Shown here: piece by piece, positions 9,146 to 19,909 of the stretch
How positions within the stretch are numbered: the first letter of the stretch is position 1
How the letters are laid out: every line of letters starts with the position of its first letter
DNA from: Wenxinia saemankumensis
GTDB lineage: Bacteria; Pseudomonadota; Alphaproteobacteria; Rhodobacterales; Rhodobacteraceae
Length of the DNA: 64,000 nt
NCBI RefSeq assembly: GCF_900141735.1
Contig: NZ_FQYO01000005.1
Span: forward strand, 62,001 to 126,000
Direction: 5' to 3'
Translations under genes and position numbers: made by a program
The notes under the pieces: generated by a model
Told to the model about the DNA's origin: nothing
The model's database searches: none
What the model saw: only the letters and a program-made list of their open reading frames with translations

Positions 9146-10108
9146 ATGACCCATTATCTCGATTTCGAGAAACCCCTGGCCGAGATCGAGGGCAAGGCCG
9201 AGGAACTGCGCGCCATGGCCCGCTCCAATCCCGAGACGAATGTCGGCAAGGAGGCCGCGGCCCTCGACAAGAAGGCCTCCGACCAGCTGCGCCAGATCTA
9301 CGGGGGGCTCACGCCCTGGCAGAAGTGCCAGGTCGCCCGCCATCCCGAGCGGCCGCATTGCAAGGACTACATCGAGGCGCTGTTCGACGAGTGGACCTTG
9401 CTCGCCGGGGACCGCAACTTCGCCGACGACCAGGCGGTGATGGGCGGAATCGCCCGGTTCCGCGACCAGCCGGTCGTCGTGATCGGCCAGGAGAAGGGGC
9501 ACGACACGAGGTCCCGGATCGAACGCAATTTCGGCATGGCCCGGCCCGAGGGTTACCGCAAGGCGATCCGGCTGATGGACCTCGCCGACCGCTTCGGCCT
9601 GCCGGTGGTGACGCTGGTCGACACGCCCGGCGCCTATCCCGGGAAGGGTGCCGAGGAACGCGGCCAGTCCGAGGCCATCGCCCGCTCGACCGAGAAGTGC
9701 CTGTCGCTCGGGGTGCCCATCGTCTCGGTCGTGATCGGCGAGGGCGGCTCGGGCGGGGCGGTCGCCTTCGCCACCGCCAACCGCGTGGCGATGCTGGAAC
9801 ATTCCGTCTATTCGGTGATCTCGCCCGAGGGGTGCGCCTCGATCCTGTGGAAGGATGCCGACAAGATGCGCGAGGCGGCCGAGGCGCTGCACCTGACGGC
9901 GCAGGATCTCGAGCGGCTCGGCGTGATCGACCGGATCGTCAAGGAGCCCGTCGGCGGCGCCCATCGCGACCCCGAGGCGGCCATCGCGGCCGTCGGCGAC
10001 GCCATCGCGGCTATGCTGAAGGGGCTCGACCGGTCCAGCGCCAAGACGGTGCGCGAGAACCGCCGCAAGAAGTTCCTCGGGATGGGGGCCAAGGGTCTGG
10101 CGGCGTGA
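9146..10108 (+). CDS. accA: acetyl-CoA carboxylase carboxyltransferase, alpha subunit
   Basis: The alpha subunit (320 aa) pairs with AccD to move the carboxyl group from carboxybiotin to acetyl-CoA, forming malonyl-CoA for fatty-acid synthesis in the cytosol. It has the standard features: an N-terminal helical region [16 protein letters not shown], the crotonase-like core with [20 protein letters not shown], and the oxyanion-hole glycine cluster [11 protein letters not shown]. Length matches the family (about 317-320). The start is supported by a purine-rich GGCGGAGAGGCAGG upstream. The last bases overlap the GTG start of the next small gene, implying co-translation. Confidence 0.97.
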   Translation: MTHYLDFEKPLAEIEGKAEELRAMARSNPETNVGKEAAALDKKASDQLRQIYGGLTPWQKCQVARHPERPHCKDYIEALFDEWTLLAGDRNFADDQAVMGGIARFRDQPVVVIGQEKGHDTRSRIERNFGMARPEGYRKAIRLMDLADRFGLPVVTLVDTPGAYPGKGAEERGQSEAIARSTEKCLSLGVPIVSVVIGEGGSGGAVAFATANRVAMLEHSVYSVISPEGCASILWKDADKMREAAEALHLTAQDLERLGVIDRIVKEPVGGAHRDPEAAIAAVGDAIAAMLKGLDRSSAKTVRENRRKKFLGMGAKGLAA

Positions 10109-10608
10109 TCCGCACGAGCCTGGCGCTGGTCTTTGCCTGCCTCGCCGCGCCCCAGGCGTCGCAGGCGGAGGGCCTTCTGGGCCGGACCGTGGTCTTCACG
10201 GTCGAGGTCTGGGACGACCCCCAGGCGCCGCTGCTGGAGAGCGGGGCCTATACGGCGCGCGTCGGTCCGGGGGCGGAGATCGAGATGACCGAGGAGGGGT
10301 GGCTGGGCATGAATGTCGTGCCCGTCACCATCGACATCTCGGATAGCCGCGTGACCTTCTCCTACGAAGGCGACTGGACCGGCACCTTCTACCCGTCCGC
10401 CTTCAACGGTTATGTCATGCGCTTCGCGGGCGAGTGCGCGCTGATCGAAAGGGCGAAACCGGTCGCCGAAGGCTCGACCCAGCCGGTCCCGGCGGAGGCC
10501 GTCAGCTTCGGGTCGCAGGAGCTGCGCCTGAATGTCGCCGGGCTCTCGCACGCGCCGGGCGAGCGGATCGAGATCGCGCTAAGGGTCGCGGACTGCCCGG
10601 TCTCCTGA
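10105..10608 (+). CDS. small exported protein, unknown function
   Basis: Not recognised; 167 aa from a GTG that overlaps the accA stop (GTGA). The N-terminus [23 protein letters not shown] is a good signal peptide with cleavage near ASQA-EG, so the product is periplasmic or secreted. The mature part is rich in beta strands ([26 protein letters not shown]) and has two cysteines (in GECALIE and VADCPVS) that could pair. No catalytic motif is seen. The overlap couples it to accA, but a role in lipid synthesis cannot be inferred. Confidence 0.72.
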   Translation: MIRTSLALVFACLAAPQASQAEGLLGRTVVFTVEVWDDPQAPLLESGAYTARVGPGAEIEMTEEGWLGMNVVPVTIDISDSRVTFSYEGDWTGTFYPSAFNGYVMRFAGECALIERAKPVAEGSTQPVPAEAVSFGSQELRLNVAGLSHAPGERIEIALRVADCPVS

Positions 10609-10630
10609 CCGGGCAGGGTCCTGAGCGGTC

Positions 10631-11098
10631 TCAGAGCGACTTCACCGCGTCCAGCACCGCGTCGACATGGCCCGGCACCTTCACCTTGCGCCAGATCTCG
10701 GCGACCTTTCCATCCGGCCCGACGAGGAAGGTCGCGCGCTCGATCCCCATGAAGGTCTTGCCGTACATCTTCTTCTCGCCCCAGACGCCGTAACGCTCGC
10801 AGACGTCGCTCTCCTCGTCCGAGAGCAGCCGGACGTTCAGGTCGTGCTTGGCCGCGAACCTGTCATGGCTCGCCACGCTGTCCTTCGACACGCCCAGCAC
10901 CACCGCGCCCGCGGCCTCGAACTCCGCCGCGGCCGTCGTGAAGTCCTTCGCCTCGGTCGTGCAGCCGGACGTGTCGTCGCGGGGATAGAAGTAGAGGACC
11001 ACGGGGCTGCCCGCGAAATCCGACAGGCTCACCTCGCCGCCGCCGGCTGCCGGCAGGGTGAAGGCGGGGGCCGTGTCACCCTTCGTCACCTCTGTCAT
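10631..11098 (-). CDS. bcp: Bcp/PrxQ-type peroxiredoxin
   Basis: Thioredoxin-dependent peroxidase (155 aa) that reduces hydrogen peroxide and organic hydroperoxides in the cytosol. The active-site segment YPRDDTSGCTTEAKDF places the peroxidatic cysteine at Cys46, with Thr43 in the usual position. The second cysteine five residues later, used as resolving cysteine in E. coli Bcp, is replaced here (Lys51), so the enzyme probably uses another cysteine or a 1-Cys mechanism. It is divergent from the AsmA-like gene with about 80 bp between starts. Confidence 0.95.
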   Translation of the reverse strand: MTEVTKGDTAPAFTLPAAGGGEVSLSDFAGSPVVLYFYPRDDTSGCTTEAKDFTTAAAEFEAAGAVVLGVSKDSVASHDRFAAKHDLNVRLLSDEESDVCERYGVWGEKKMYGKTFMGIERATFLVGPDGKVAEIWRKVKVPGHVDAVLDAVKSL

Positions 11099-11181
11099 CG
11101 CGCTCTCCTGTGACTTGCATCATGTCCTGCGGCTGGTTCTAGGTCGATCCCGGGCGCGGCAAGGGGAATGGCGGACGCGGC

Positions 11182-14100
11182 ATGGCCTGGTGGGCGGACA
11201 GAGCGCAGGGAACGACCGGCCCGGCGCGGCCGGACGGTCCGGCGCGCTCGGGCGCCGGGGCGGCGCACCGTCCCGCCCCGGCGCCGATCCCCATGCCGGC
11301 CTCCGTCCGGCCGGTGGCGGAGCGGGGGGAGCCGGAAGTGCCTTTCGCGGGCCCCCCCGCCGCCGGGGACATCCGCCCGCCCGGTCAGGCGGACGGGCCC
11401 ACCGGCGGAGCGACGCCCGGGGAGGCGGCGGACGGCGGCAGGGCGAGCGGTCCCGAAGCCGCCAAGATCGGGCGGGCGGAGCCAAAGCCGCCCGCCCCTG
11501 GCCTCGCCGGGACCGGGCCTCCGTCCCGCGCAGATGACGCGGATGTCGGCGCGCCAGGACTCGCAGCGGGGACAGGCCCCGCCGGCACCTCCGCCGGGCC
11601 GCCTCCCGGTCCGCAGACCCGCGCAGCCACGGAAGCGCGAGCCGGCGAATCGGCGGCCGGGCGGACCGGCGATGCCGGCCAGACCGCCGCGGAACCTCCG
11701 CCGGCCGCTGTCCCCCGGTCCGCAGCGCGGCGCGGGCGTCGGCGGCCGGTCTGGTGGCGGGTCCGCGCGGCGCTGCTGGTCCTGTCGATCCCGCTCGTCT
11801 TCGCGCTCGCGATCCCCATCCTCTCGCTCGGCCAGCAGATCGCGGCCCCGGCCTGGGTCGTCGCGGCGCTGGAGCGGCAGGCCGACCGGGCGCTGGGCGG
11901 CGGCGCGCTGGATTTCGGGGGCATCGCGCTGACGGTGGGATCCGACCTGCATCCGCGGATCGACCTGGCGGACGCGGTGCTGAGCGCCCCGGACGGCACG
12001 GTGATCGCCCGCGTGCCGCGCACCGCCATCACCGTCTCCCCCCGGGGGCTGCTCTTCCGCCGCGAGGTGCTCGTCCAGTCGATCGAGCTGGGCGGCGTGC
12101 AGATCGACCTCGCCCGCGACGCCGACGGCACGCTCGCTCTCGGCTTCGAGGGCGGGGCCGGCACGCCCCTGCCGCTTTCGCCGGCCGATCTCGACGCGCT
12201 GTTCGAGCGCCCCGCGCTCGAGGCGGTGGAGCGGCTGGAGGCGACGGGACTGATCGTCAACTTCCGCGATGCCCGGGCCGGCCGGACCTGGCTGCTGGAC
12301 GACGGCAGGCTCGCCCTGCGGCGCGAGGACGGACGGGTCGCTCTGCGCGCCTCGGCGGCGCTGCCGGGGGCGCAGGGCGTGACCACCCTGTCGGCCGAGC
12401 TGGCGCGGCGGGGCGCGGACGCGACCCTCTCGGTCGATGTGGGCCGGGCCCGGGCGCGCGACATCGCCGCGCAGGTGCCGGCGCTCGAGGCGCTCGCCCT
12501 TCTCGAGGCGCCGATCTCGCTCTCGGCCCGGATGCCGGTCGCGGCGGGGGGCGGGCCCGGCCGCGTGGCCGCGACGCTGGAGATCGGGGCCGGCACGCTG
12601 CGCCCCGGCGGCGGCGCGGATCCGCTCGGCTTCGAGACGGCAAAGGCCTATCTCTCGGCCGATCCCGGCGGGCGCGAGCTGTCGATCGACGGGATCGAGC
12701 TCGCCTCGGACTGGGGGTCGCTGACCGGGACCGGCCGGGTCTGGCTGCGCGACGGCGGGACCCTCGAGGCGCAGGTCACGCTGGGCGATGCGGTCCTGGC
12801 CCCGCCGGGCCTGTGGTCCGCGCCGCTGCGGCTCGACAGCGCCGAGGCGGCGCTTCGGCTTCGGACCGGGCCCTTCCGGGTCGATCTGGGGCAGCTGACC
12901 GCGACGACGGGGGCGGGCTCGGCCCTGACGCTGTCGGGCCATGCCGAGGCGGGCGAGGGGGGCTGGACGCTGGCCGCCGACGCGACCATGCCCCGCGCCG
13001 GAATCGACGAGATCGTCGCCTACTGGCCCGAGCGCATCGCGCCGGGCACGCGCGACTGGCTGTCCCGCAACGTAGAGGCCGGAACGCTGACGGACATCGC
13101 CACCGCCCTGCGGCTGGCCCCCGGCGCGGCGCCGGAGCGCTGGACGACCTTCGGCTTCGAGGAGGCGCGGATCCGTGCGCTTGCCGCCTGGCCGCCGATC
13201 GATGGGGCCGCGGGCCGGGTCGCGGTCGAGGGCGCGCGCACCGCCGTCGCGCTGGAAGCGGGCCGGGTGGAGACCGCGTCCGGCCGGCTCGACCTCTCGG
13301 GGACGAGCTTCACGCTGCCCGATACGCGGGTGAGGCCGGCCGCGGCCGAGGTGGCGGTCGCGGCGCGGGGGCCGATCCCCGCCGCGCTCGCCCTGCTCGA
13401 CGCGCCGCCCTTCGGGCTGGTCGGGCGGGCCGGGCTGGCCCCGACCGACATGTCCGGGCAGGCCGAGGTGACCGCCGAGCTGACCTTCCCGATGCTGAAC
13501 CCCGTGCCGCCGGGGGCGCTGCGCTACGCCGCCACGGCCCGGCTGACGGGGATGGAGAGCACGGCCCTGGTGCCCGGCCGGCAGGTCGAGGGGACCGGCC
13601 CGCTGATGCTGGAGGCGTCGAACGGGGCGCTGTCGGTCGCCGGCCCCGTCGCGCTGGACGGGGTGGAGGCCGACGTGACCTGGACCCGCGAAGAGGGCGC
13701 CACGCCGCGTGTCACGGGCAGCGTCGCGGTGACCGATGCCGCGCTCCGGACCTTCGGCGTCGCCCTGCCGGAGGGCACGGTGCGGGGGGAGGGGCGGGCG
13801 CGGATCGCTCTGGACCTGCCGTCGGGCGCGCCGCCGCGGCTCGACCTCAGCTCCGACCTCGCGGGGCTGTCGCTGTCGGTGCCGCAGCTCGGCTGGTCGA
13901 AGGGGCCGGGCGCGCGGGGCGAGCTGACGCTCGCCGCCACGCTCGGCCCCGCGCCGGAGGTGGAGCGGCTGGCCCTCTCCGCGCCGGGCCTGTCCGCCAG
14001 CGGGATCGTCGACCTCTCCGGCGGACGGTTCCGGGCGCTGCGCCTGTCGCGGCTGCAGGTCGGCGACTGGCTCGACGCGCCGGTGACGCTGACCGCGCGC

Positions 14101-14937
14101 CCGGGCGGCGCCCCCGCCATCGCGGTGGAGGGCGGAACGCTCGACCTGCGGGGCGCGAGTTTCGGCGGCGGAGGGGGCGGCGGCGGCGGAGGGGGCGGAC
14201 CGATCGCGCTGCGTCTCGACCGGCTGCAGGTGACGGGGGCGATCGCGCTGACGGGCCTGGCGGGAGAGCTGACCACGCGGGGGGGCCTGGCCGGGCAGTT
14301 CGCCGGGGCGCTGAACGGCGGCACGCCGGTGCAGGGCGCGCTGGCCCCGCGCAACGGGGGCACGGCGATCCGGCTGCGCGCGGCCGATGGCGGCGGGGTG
14401 CTGCGCGATGCCGGGCTGCTGCCGAACGCGGTCGGGGGGGCGTTCGACATGACCCTGGTGCCCGCCGGAGCCCCCGGCACCTGGGACGGACGCGCCGCGA
14501 TCACCGGGGGGGTCCGCGTGCGCGAGGCGCCGGCCCTCGCCTCGCTGCTCAACGCCGTCTCGGTCGTCGGGCTGTTGCAGCAGCTGGACGGGCAGGGCCT
14601 GCCCTTCGACACGGTCGAGGCCGAGTTCCGCATCGCGCCGGAGGCGATCACCGTCACCCGGTCCTCGGCCGTCGGCGCCGGCCTTGGCATTTCCCTCGAC
14701 GGGACCTACACGCCCGCCACATCCCAGATGGACTTCCAGGGCGTGCTTTCCCCCTTCTACTTCGTGAATGCGATCGGCGCGGGACTGACCCGGCCGGGAG
14801 AAGGGCTTCTGGGCGTGACCTTCACGCTGCGCGGCACGCCTTCGGCGCCGCAGGTCGGGGCCAATCCGCTCTCGCTGCTTGCCCCCGGCATGGTGCGCGA
14901 GATCTTCCGCCGTCCGGCGCCGGGGGCGGGGCAGTGA
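11182..14937 (+). CDS. large AsmA-like / DUF3971 (YhdP-type) envelope protein
   Basis: A 1251-aa inner-membrane-anchored protein of the AsmA/YhdP/TamB group, whose members form long beta-groove bridges thought to carry phospholipids between the membranes. One transmembrane helix is at about residues 194-215 ([20 protein letters not shown]), followed by an AsmA-like N-domain, a DUF3971-like middle (for example [20 protein letters not shown]) and a C-terminal AsmA_2-like region (PFYFVNAIG). Two oddities are a cytoplasmic tail of about 190 residues that is almost all Pro, Ala, Gly and Arg, and a run of 12 glycines at about 995-1006. The GC bias could have created both. Start choice in the low-complexity tail is uncertain. 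Confidence 0.85.
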   Translation: MAWWADRAQGTTGPARPDGPARSGAGAAHRPAPAPIPMPASVRPVAERGEPEVPFAGPPAAGDIRPPGQADGPTGGATPGEAADGGRASGPEAAKIGRAEPKPPAPGLAGTGPPSRADDADVGAPGLAAGTGPAGTSAGPPPGPQTRAATEARAGESAAGRTGDAGQTAAEPPPAAVPRSAARRGRRRPVWWRVRAALLVLSIPLVFALAIPILSLGQQIAAPAWVVAALERQADRALGGGALDFGGIALTVGSDLHPRIDLADAVLSAPDGTVIARVPRTAITVSPRGLLFRREVLVQSIELGGVQIDLARDADGTLALGFEGGAGTPLPLSPADLDALFERPALEAVERLEATGLIVNFRDARAGRTWLLDDGRLALRREDGRVALRASAALPGAQGVTTLSAELARRGADATLSVDVGRARARDIAAQVPALEALALLEAPISLSARMPVAAGGGPGRVAATLEIGAGTLRPGGGADPLGFETAKAYLSADPGGRELSIDGIELASDWGSLTGTGRVWLRDGGTLEAQVTLGDAVLAPPGLWSAPLRLDSAEAALRLRTGPFRVDLGQLTATTGAGSALTLSGHAEAGEGGWTLAADATMPRAGIDEIVAYWPERIAPGTRDWLSRNVEAGTLTDIATALRLAPGAAPERWTTFGFEEARIRALAAWPPIDGAAGRVAVEGARTAVALEAGRVETASGRLDLSGTSFTLPDTRVRPAAAEVAVAARGPIPAALALLDAPPFGLVGRAGLAPTDMSGQAEVTAELTFPMLNPVPPGALRYAATARLTGMESTALVPGRQVEGTGPLMLEASNGALSVAGPVALDGVEADVTWTREEGATPRVTGSVAVTDAALRTFGVALPEGTVRGEGRARIALDLPSGAPPRLDLSSDLAGLSLSVPQLGWSKGPGARGELTLAATLGPAPEVERLALSAPGLSASGIVDLSGGRFRALRLSRLQVGDWLDAPVTLTARPGGAPAIAVEGGTLDLRGASFGGGGGGGGGGGGPIALRLDRLQVTGAIALTGLAGELTTRGGLAGQFAGALNGGTPVQGALAPRNGGTAIRLRAADGGGVLRDAGLLPNAVGGAFDMTLVPAGAPGTWDGRAAITGGVRVREAPALASLLNAVSVVGLLQQLDGQGLPFDTVEAEFRIAPEAITVTRSSAVGAGLGISLDGTYTPATSQMDFQGVLSPFYFVNAIGAGLTRPGEGLLGVTFTLRGTPSAPQVGANPLSLLAPGMVREIFRRPAPGAGQ

Positions 14938-14995
14938 CGCGCGTCCTTTCCCACCGCCCGGCGGGCCCTGCCGGCCCATGCGACGGAGCGCCGCG

Positions 14996-16069
14996 ATGAA
15001 GCTGTCCGATTTTGACTTCGACCTGCCGGAGGACCTGATCGCGACCCGTCCCGCGCGGCCGCGCTCCTCCGCACGGATGCTCGTCGCCGATGGCGCGGCG
15101 ATTCTCGACCGTCACGCCTACGACCTGCCGGCCTTCCTGCGGCCCGGCGACCGGCTGGTCCTGAACGACACGAGGGTGATTCCCGCCCGTCTGAGCGGTA
15201 CCCGGACCCGGGGCGAGGCGGTCAGCCGGATCGAGGCGACCCTGCTCGAGCCGCGGGCGGACGGCACCTGGGCGGCGCTGCTGAAACCGCTGCGCAAGCT
15301 GCGCGAGGGCGAGACGGTCCGCTTCTCGGAGCGGCTCTCGGCCGTGCTCGAGGCGCGGGACGAGGGGCAGGCGCGGCTGCGCTTCTCGCTTGCGGGAGAG
15401 GATTTCGACGCCGCGCTCGCCGAGGCGGGGGCGATGCCGCTGCCGCCCTACATCGCGGCCCGGCGTCCGGCGGACGAGGCCGACAAGGAGGATTACCAGA
15501 CGATCTGGGCCGAACGCTCCGGCGCCGTCGCCGCGCCCACCGCCTCTCTCCATTTCGATGCGCCGCTGATGGCGGCGCTGGCGGCGCGGGGGGTCGAGAC
15601 GACGCGCGTGACCCTCCATGTCGGGGCGGGGACGTTCCTGCCGGTCAAGGTCGACGACATCAGCCAGCACCGGATGCACGCCGAATGGGGCGAGGTGACG
15701 CCGCGCGCAGCGGAGGAGATCGCGGCGACGAAGGCATCCGGCGGGCGGGTGATTCCGGTCGGCACCACGGCCCTGCGGCTGATCGAGAGCGCGGGGGCCG
15801 ACGGGGCGATCGCCCCCTTCGAGGGGACGACGGACATCTTCATCACGCCGGGCTTCCGCTTCCGGGTTGCGGACGGGCTGGTGACCAATTTCCACCTGCC
15901 GAAATCGACGCTGATGATGCTCGTCTCGGCGCTGATGGGGGCCGAGCGGATCCGCGCCGTCTACGACCACGCCATCGCCGCGCGCTATCGCTTCTTCTCC
16001 TACGGCGACGCCTCGCTCCTCCTGCCGGGCGGGATCGGGGCCCCACTGGACGGCAAGGCCGCCCCCTAG
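14996..16069 (+). CDS. queA: S-adenosylmethionine:tRNA ribosyltransferase-isomerase
   Basis: QueA (357 aa) transfers and rearranges the ribosyl part of S-adenosylmethionine onto 7-aminomethyl-7-deazaguanine at tRNA position 34, making epoxyqueuosine. Recognisable family segments are [19 protein letters not shown] at the N-terminus, [29 protein letters not shown], and [13 protein letters not shown] near the end. Length is normal. It starts 58 bp after the AsmA-like gene on the same strand and may share its transcript. No other queuosine gene is in this window. Confidence 0.96.
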   Translation: MKLSDFDFDLPEDLIATRPARPRSSARMLVADGAAILDRHAYDLPAFLRPGDRLVLNDTRVIPARLSGTRTRGEAVSRIEATLLEPRADGTWAALLKPLRKLREGETVRFSERLSAVLEARDEGQARLRFSLAGEDFDAALAEAGAMPLPPYIAARRPADEADKEDYQTIWAERSGAVAAPTASLHFDAPLMAALAARGVETTRVTLHVGAGTFLPVKVDDISQHRMHAEWGEVTPRAAEEIAATKASGGRVIPVGTTALRLIESAGADGAIAPFEGTTDIFITPGFRFRVADGLVTNFHLPKSTLMMLVSALMGAERIRAVYDHAIAARYRFFSYGDASLLLPGGIGAPLDGKAAP

Positions 16070-16173
16070 TAGGCGGCGCGAAAGCGACATGCCGTGCCGC
16101 GGACGGACCTGACCGGCCCCGCGCCGGCACGCTAGGCCGCCGCAACGGACGCGACCCGCGAAGGAGATGTCCC

Positions 16174-17448
16174 ATGTTCCAGGTGATCGGCAGCGCATGG
16201 CCGCTCTTCGTCGGCATGTTCATGCTGATGATCGGCAACGGCCTCCAGGGCACGCTGCTCGGCGTGCGGGGCGGGATCGAGGGGTTCTCGCCGCAGGAGA
16301 TGTCGGTCGTGATGTCGGCCTATTTCGTCGGCTTCCTCTTCGCCTCGCGCATGGCGCCGCGGATGATCCAGCGGGTCGGGCATGTCCGCCTCTTCGCGGC
16401 GCTCGGCTCCACCATCTCGGCGGTGCTGATCCTCTACCCCGCCCTGACCGAGGTCTGGGCCTGGACGGCGGGCCGGGTCATCATCGGCTTCTGCTTCTGC
16501 GGGGTCTACATCACGGCCGAGAGCTGGCTGAACGACGCCTCGACCAACGCGACGCGCGGCAAGGCGCTGTCGCTCTACATGATCGTGCAGACGGCCGGCA
16601 TCTCGATCGCGCAGTACATCCTGACGCTGGGCGACATCTCGGGCTTCATCCTCTTCATCATTCCCAGCGTGCTCGTCTCGCTCGCCTTCGCGCCGATCCT
16701 GCTGTCGGTGAACCCCGCGCCCGAATTCTCCACCACCAAGCCGTTGCCGCTGAAGGCCCTGGTCGAAGCCTCGCCGCTGGCCTGCATGGGGATGTTCCTG
16801 CTCGGCGGGGTCTATGCCGCGCAGTTCGGCATGTCGGCCGTCTACGGCACCCAGGCGGGGCTGAGCGTGGGGCAGATCTCGCTCTTCGTCACCGCGACCT
16901 ACGTCACCGCCCTGGTGCTGCAATACCCGATCGGCTGGGTCTCGGACCGGATCGACCGGCGGGTGCTGATCCTCGCCCTCGCCGCGATCGGCTCGGCCGG
17001 CGCGCTGGTCCCGCTGATCTTCATCGGCCAGTTCTGGGCCATCGTCCTGGCCGGGGCCATCGCGGGCGGCACGTCGAATCCGCTCTACGCGCTGCTGATC
17101 GCCTACGGCAACGACTACATCGCGCGCGAGGACATGGCCGCCGCTTCCGGCGGGTTCCTCTTCATCAACGGGGTGGGGGCCATTCTCGGCCCGCTCGCCA
17201 TCGGCTGGCTGATGGGTTGGGGCGGGGCGCAGATGTTCTGGGCGGTGATCGCGGTGCTGATGGGCGGGCTCGCCGCCTACGCCGCCTGGCGGATGACCCG
17301 GCGCGAGCGCGACGACACCATCGTGGCGGAAAGCGTCAGCTACGCCCCGATCCCGGTCGCCGCCTCGAGCTACGTGGCGGAGGTCGCGCAGGAGATCTAC
17401 GCCGACGAGATCGGGCAACAGGACGGCGCGCGCGCCGGCATCGACTGA
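16174..17448 (+). CDS. MFS transporter, 12-TM (YcaD-like)
   Basis: Inner-membrane transporter of the major facilitator superfamily, 424 aa with about 12 hydrophobic segments. An ideal AAGGAG site sits 9 nt before the ATG at 16174. Motif A-like SRMAPRMIQRVGHVRLF follows TM2, and SDRIDRRVLI is the matching loop in the second half. Spacing and sequence resemble the YcaD-like MFS branch (assignment from memory). The C-terminal 45 residues are polar and acidic (residues 380-424). The substrate is unknown. It follows queA by about 105 bp and may have its own promoter. Confidence 0.88.
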   Translation: MFQVIGSAWPLFVGMFMLMIGNGLQGTLLGVRGGIEGFSPQEMSVVMSAYFVGFLFASRMAPRMIQRVGHVRLFAALGSTISAVLILYPALTEVWAWTAGRVIIGFCFCGVYITAESWLNDASTNATRGKALSLYMIVQTAGISIAQYILTLGDISGFILFIIPSVLVSLAFAPILLSVNPAPEFSTTKPLPLKALVEASPLACMGMFLLGGVYAAQFGMSAVYGTQAGLSVGQISLFVTATYVTALVLQYPIGWVSDRIDRRVLILALAAIGSAGALVPLIFIGQFWAIVLAGAIAGGTSNPLYALLIAYGNDYIAREDMAAASGGFLFINGVGAILGPLAIGWLMGWGGAQMFWAVIAVLMGGLAAYAAWRMTRRERDDTIVAESVSYAPIPVAASSYVAEVAQEIYADEIGQQDGARAGID

Positions 17449-17521
17449 GGTCCCCCTTGCGGCGGACGGGGCGCCTCTGCCAGCGTCGGCGACGGGACGA
17501 CTTGGAAAGGGGAGCGGATCC

Positions 17522-18133
17522 ATGACGACGGCCTCCGACGTGCTGGGCTGGTGGATCGACGAGATCGGCCCCGAAGGGTGGTATGCCGGCGGCGAGGAGA
17601 TGGACCGCGCCGTGATCGAGCGGTTCCGTCCCGCCTATGACGAGCTGGTCGAGGGCGGCTACGGGCTCTGGCTCACCGGGGCGTTCGGCGCGCTGGCCTA
17701 CATCCTGGTGACCGACCAGTTCCCCCGGAACATGTTCCGGGGCGAGGGGCGCGCCTTCGCCACCGACGCCCTGGCCCGCGCGGTCGCCAAGGCGGCGATC
17801 TCGAAGGACTGGGACCGCAAGGTGCCCGAGCCCGAGCGCCAGTTCTTCTATCTGCCGCTGATGCATTCCGAGAACATCTCGGACCAGGAGCGCTGCGTGC
17901 GCCTCGTCGCCACGCGGATGCCCGAGACTGGAGAGAACACGCTCCTTCATGCCCGCGCCCACCGGGCGGTGATCCGCCGCTTCGGCCGATTCCCCTTCCG
18001 GAACGAGGCACTCGGCCGCGAGACCACCGCGGCCGAGGCCGAGTGGATGGAGACGACCGGCTATGGCGGCGAGGTGCGGGCCCTGCAGGAAGCGGCCGGG
18101 ACCGGGGCCGCGGCCGGGACGGGGGCCGGTTGA
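17522..18133 (+). CDS. DUF924 family protein
   Basis: A 203-aa cytosolic protein of the DUF924 family, all-helical with a TPR-like fold in known relatives and no established function. Family marks are VLGWWIDEIGPEGWYAG near the start, the highly conserved TDQFPRNMFRG, and FFYLPLMHSENISDQERCV. The product ends in a low-complexity GTGAAAGTGAG tail. It has a GGAGCGG site before the ATG. The gene is followed by a sensory diguanylate cyclase 77 bp on; no functional link is implied. Confidence 0.9.
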   Translation: MTTASDVLGWWIDEIGPEGWYAGGEEMDRAVIERFRPAYDELVEGGYGLWLTGAFGALAYILVTDQFPRNMFRGEGRAFATDALARAVAKAAISKDWDRKVPEPERQFFYLPLMHSENISDQERCVRLVATRMPETGENTLLHARAHRAVIRRFGRFPFRNEALGRETTAAEAEWMETTGYGGEVRALQEAAGTGAAAGTGAG

Positions 18134-18209
18134 CCTAACCTTTACCCTTTGTCGTCAGGGTCGGCCGCGCGCAGGGGGGGGCGGCCCGAGCGGCCCGGAA
18201 AGGCATGAG

Positions 18210-19763
18210 GTGAAGCACGAAGCGGTCAGCCCGCCCGCGCCCTGGCCCGAAGGGGGGGACGCCCCCGACGGCGGGGATGCGGCGAAGTCCGGGGCGGAGA
18301 TCGGGCAGGTGGCGGGGCCGGGCGCCGACCCCTCGACCGTGGCGATCATCGACATCCTCAACATCATGGAGCAGGGGATCGTCTTCTGGTCCGCCTCGGG
18401 CCGTTGCGAGCTGCACAACAGCCGCATCTTCAAGGTGCTGGAACTGACGGCCCAGGACCTCGCCATCGGCATGACGCACGAGGCGTTCCGCGAGCGCACC
18501 CTCGCCCGGGGCGATACCGGCGCCGATACGGACGCCTATCTGGCGGCGCAGATCGCGGTGCACCAGCCGTACAGCTTCGACCGGACGCTGCCCTCGGGCC
18601 GGGTCGTCTTCACCAACGGCCGACCCACGCGCGGCGGGGGCTACGTCGTCACGTTCACCGACGTGACCGATGCCCGCCGCGCCGCGCAGGACCTCGACCG
18701 GGCCAAGCGCCAGGCGGAGGAGGCGCAGGACCGCGCGGTCGGACTGCTCGACCAGGAACGTGCCCGACAGGCGGAGGCGAAGATGCTGAGCCAGCTCGAC
18801 GAGTGGCTGCAATCCTGCAAGTCGCTGAGCGAGCTCTACAACGTCGTCACCCACTTCATGGTCACGCTGCTGCCCGCCTCGAAGGGCGAGCTCTACGTCT
18901 ATTCCAATTCCCGCGATGCTCTGGACGGGATCTGCAACTGGAACACGACCGACCTGCACGATTCGATCGAGGCGGACAGCTGCTGGGCCCTGCGCCGGGG
19001 CCGCGCCTACGAGTTCCGGCCGGACGTGCTGTGCTTTGCCTGCGAACATGTCGCGGCCCACGAGCACCGGATTCCGGTCGAGGAATACATCTGCGTGCCC
19101 ATCGTCGCGCATGGCGACACGGTGGGCCTGCTGCACATCCGCTTCGACACCGGGGCGGAAGGGGCGGCCCGGATCGCGGACAAGGGCCCCTTCGCCGTTC
19201 GCTGCGCCGAGCACATCTCGATGGCGATCGCGAATGTCCGCCTGCGGGACGAGCTGCACGAGCGCGCGATCCGCGACAGCCTGACCGGTCTCTACAACCG
19301 CCGCTGGTTCATGGAGGCGCTGCGCCGCGACCTCGCCCAGGCGGAACGCCGCGGCGCGCCGCTCGCGCTGGTCGCCTTCGACGTCGACGATTTCAAGGGG
19401 TTCAACGACCAGCACGGCCACGACGCGGGCGACCTCGTCCTGCGCGCGGTGGCCGATCGCATGGGCGAGGTGGTGGGCCATCGCGGCACCTGCTGCCGCA
19501 CGGGGGGCGAGGAATTCGCGATCCTCCTCCCCGATTTCGACCGCAGGGCCGCCTCGCACCTCGCGGAGGTGCTGCGCGAGGCGGTCTCGGCCAGCCAGGT
19601 CCGGCATCTGGACCGGCTCCTGCCCCGGATCACCGTGTCCTGCGGCATCGCCGTCTTTCCCGAGGACGCGACGATCGGGCAGGTGCTGATGCGGCTCGCG
19701 GACGAGGCACTCTACCGGGCGAAGTCGGAGGGGCGGAACTGCGTCCGCCTCGTCTCGGCCTGA
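18210..19763 (+). CDS. PAS-GAF-GGDEF diguanylate cyclase
   Basis: A soluble sensor (517 aa) predicted to make cyclic di-GMP from two GTP. A PAS domain comes first (about residues 45-160, with MEQGIVFWSASGRCELHN), then a coiled coil (165-205), a GAF domain (about 215-350, with SCWALRRGRAYEF and CFACEHV), and a C-terminal GGDEF domain whose active site reads GGEEF at 432-436 after RDSLTGLYNRR. All catalytic residues appear intact. The RxxD inhibitory site that normally lies just before is absent, so product feedback through it is unlikely. The start is a GTG at 18210. There is no transmembrane segment, so the signal must be cytosolic. Confidence 0.93.
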   Translation: MKHEAVSPPAPWPEGGDAPDGGDAAKSGAEIGQVAGPGADPSTVAIIDILNIMEQGIVFWSASGRCELHNSRIFKVLELTAQDLAIGMTHEAFRERTLARGDTGADTDAYLAAQIAVHQPYSFDRTLPSGRVVFTNGRPTRGGGYVVTFTDVTDARRAAQDLDRAKRQAEEAQDRAVGLLDQERARQAEAKMLSQLDEWLQSCKSLSELYNVVTHFMVTLLPASKGELYVYSNSRDALDGICNWNTTDLHDSIEADSCWALRRGRAYEFRPDVLCFACEHVAAHEHRIPVEEYICVPIVAHGDTVGLLHIRFDTGAEGAARIADKGPFAVRCAEHISMAIANVRLRDELHERAIRDSLTGLYNRRWFMEALRRDLAQAERRGAPLALVAFDVDDFKGFNDQHGHDAGDLVLRAVADRMGEVVGHRGTCCRTGGEEFAILLPDFDRRAASHLAEVLREAVSASQVRHLDRLLPRITVSCGIAVFPEDATIGQVLMRLADEALYRAKSEGRNCVRLVSA

Positions 19764-19909
19764 GGCCGGGCTAGGTTGCCGCGCCGAGCCGCGCGCGATC
19801 CCGGCCGGCCGCCCGATCCCGGCAGGTCACGGCGGCCGCGGCGCTGGACCGCGTCGCCCGGAATTGGTTTAACGTCGAACGAATTTGCACGTCCCGCGAG
19901 GAGGGCCCC

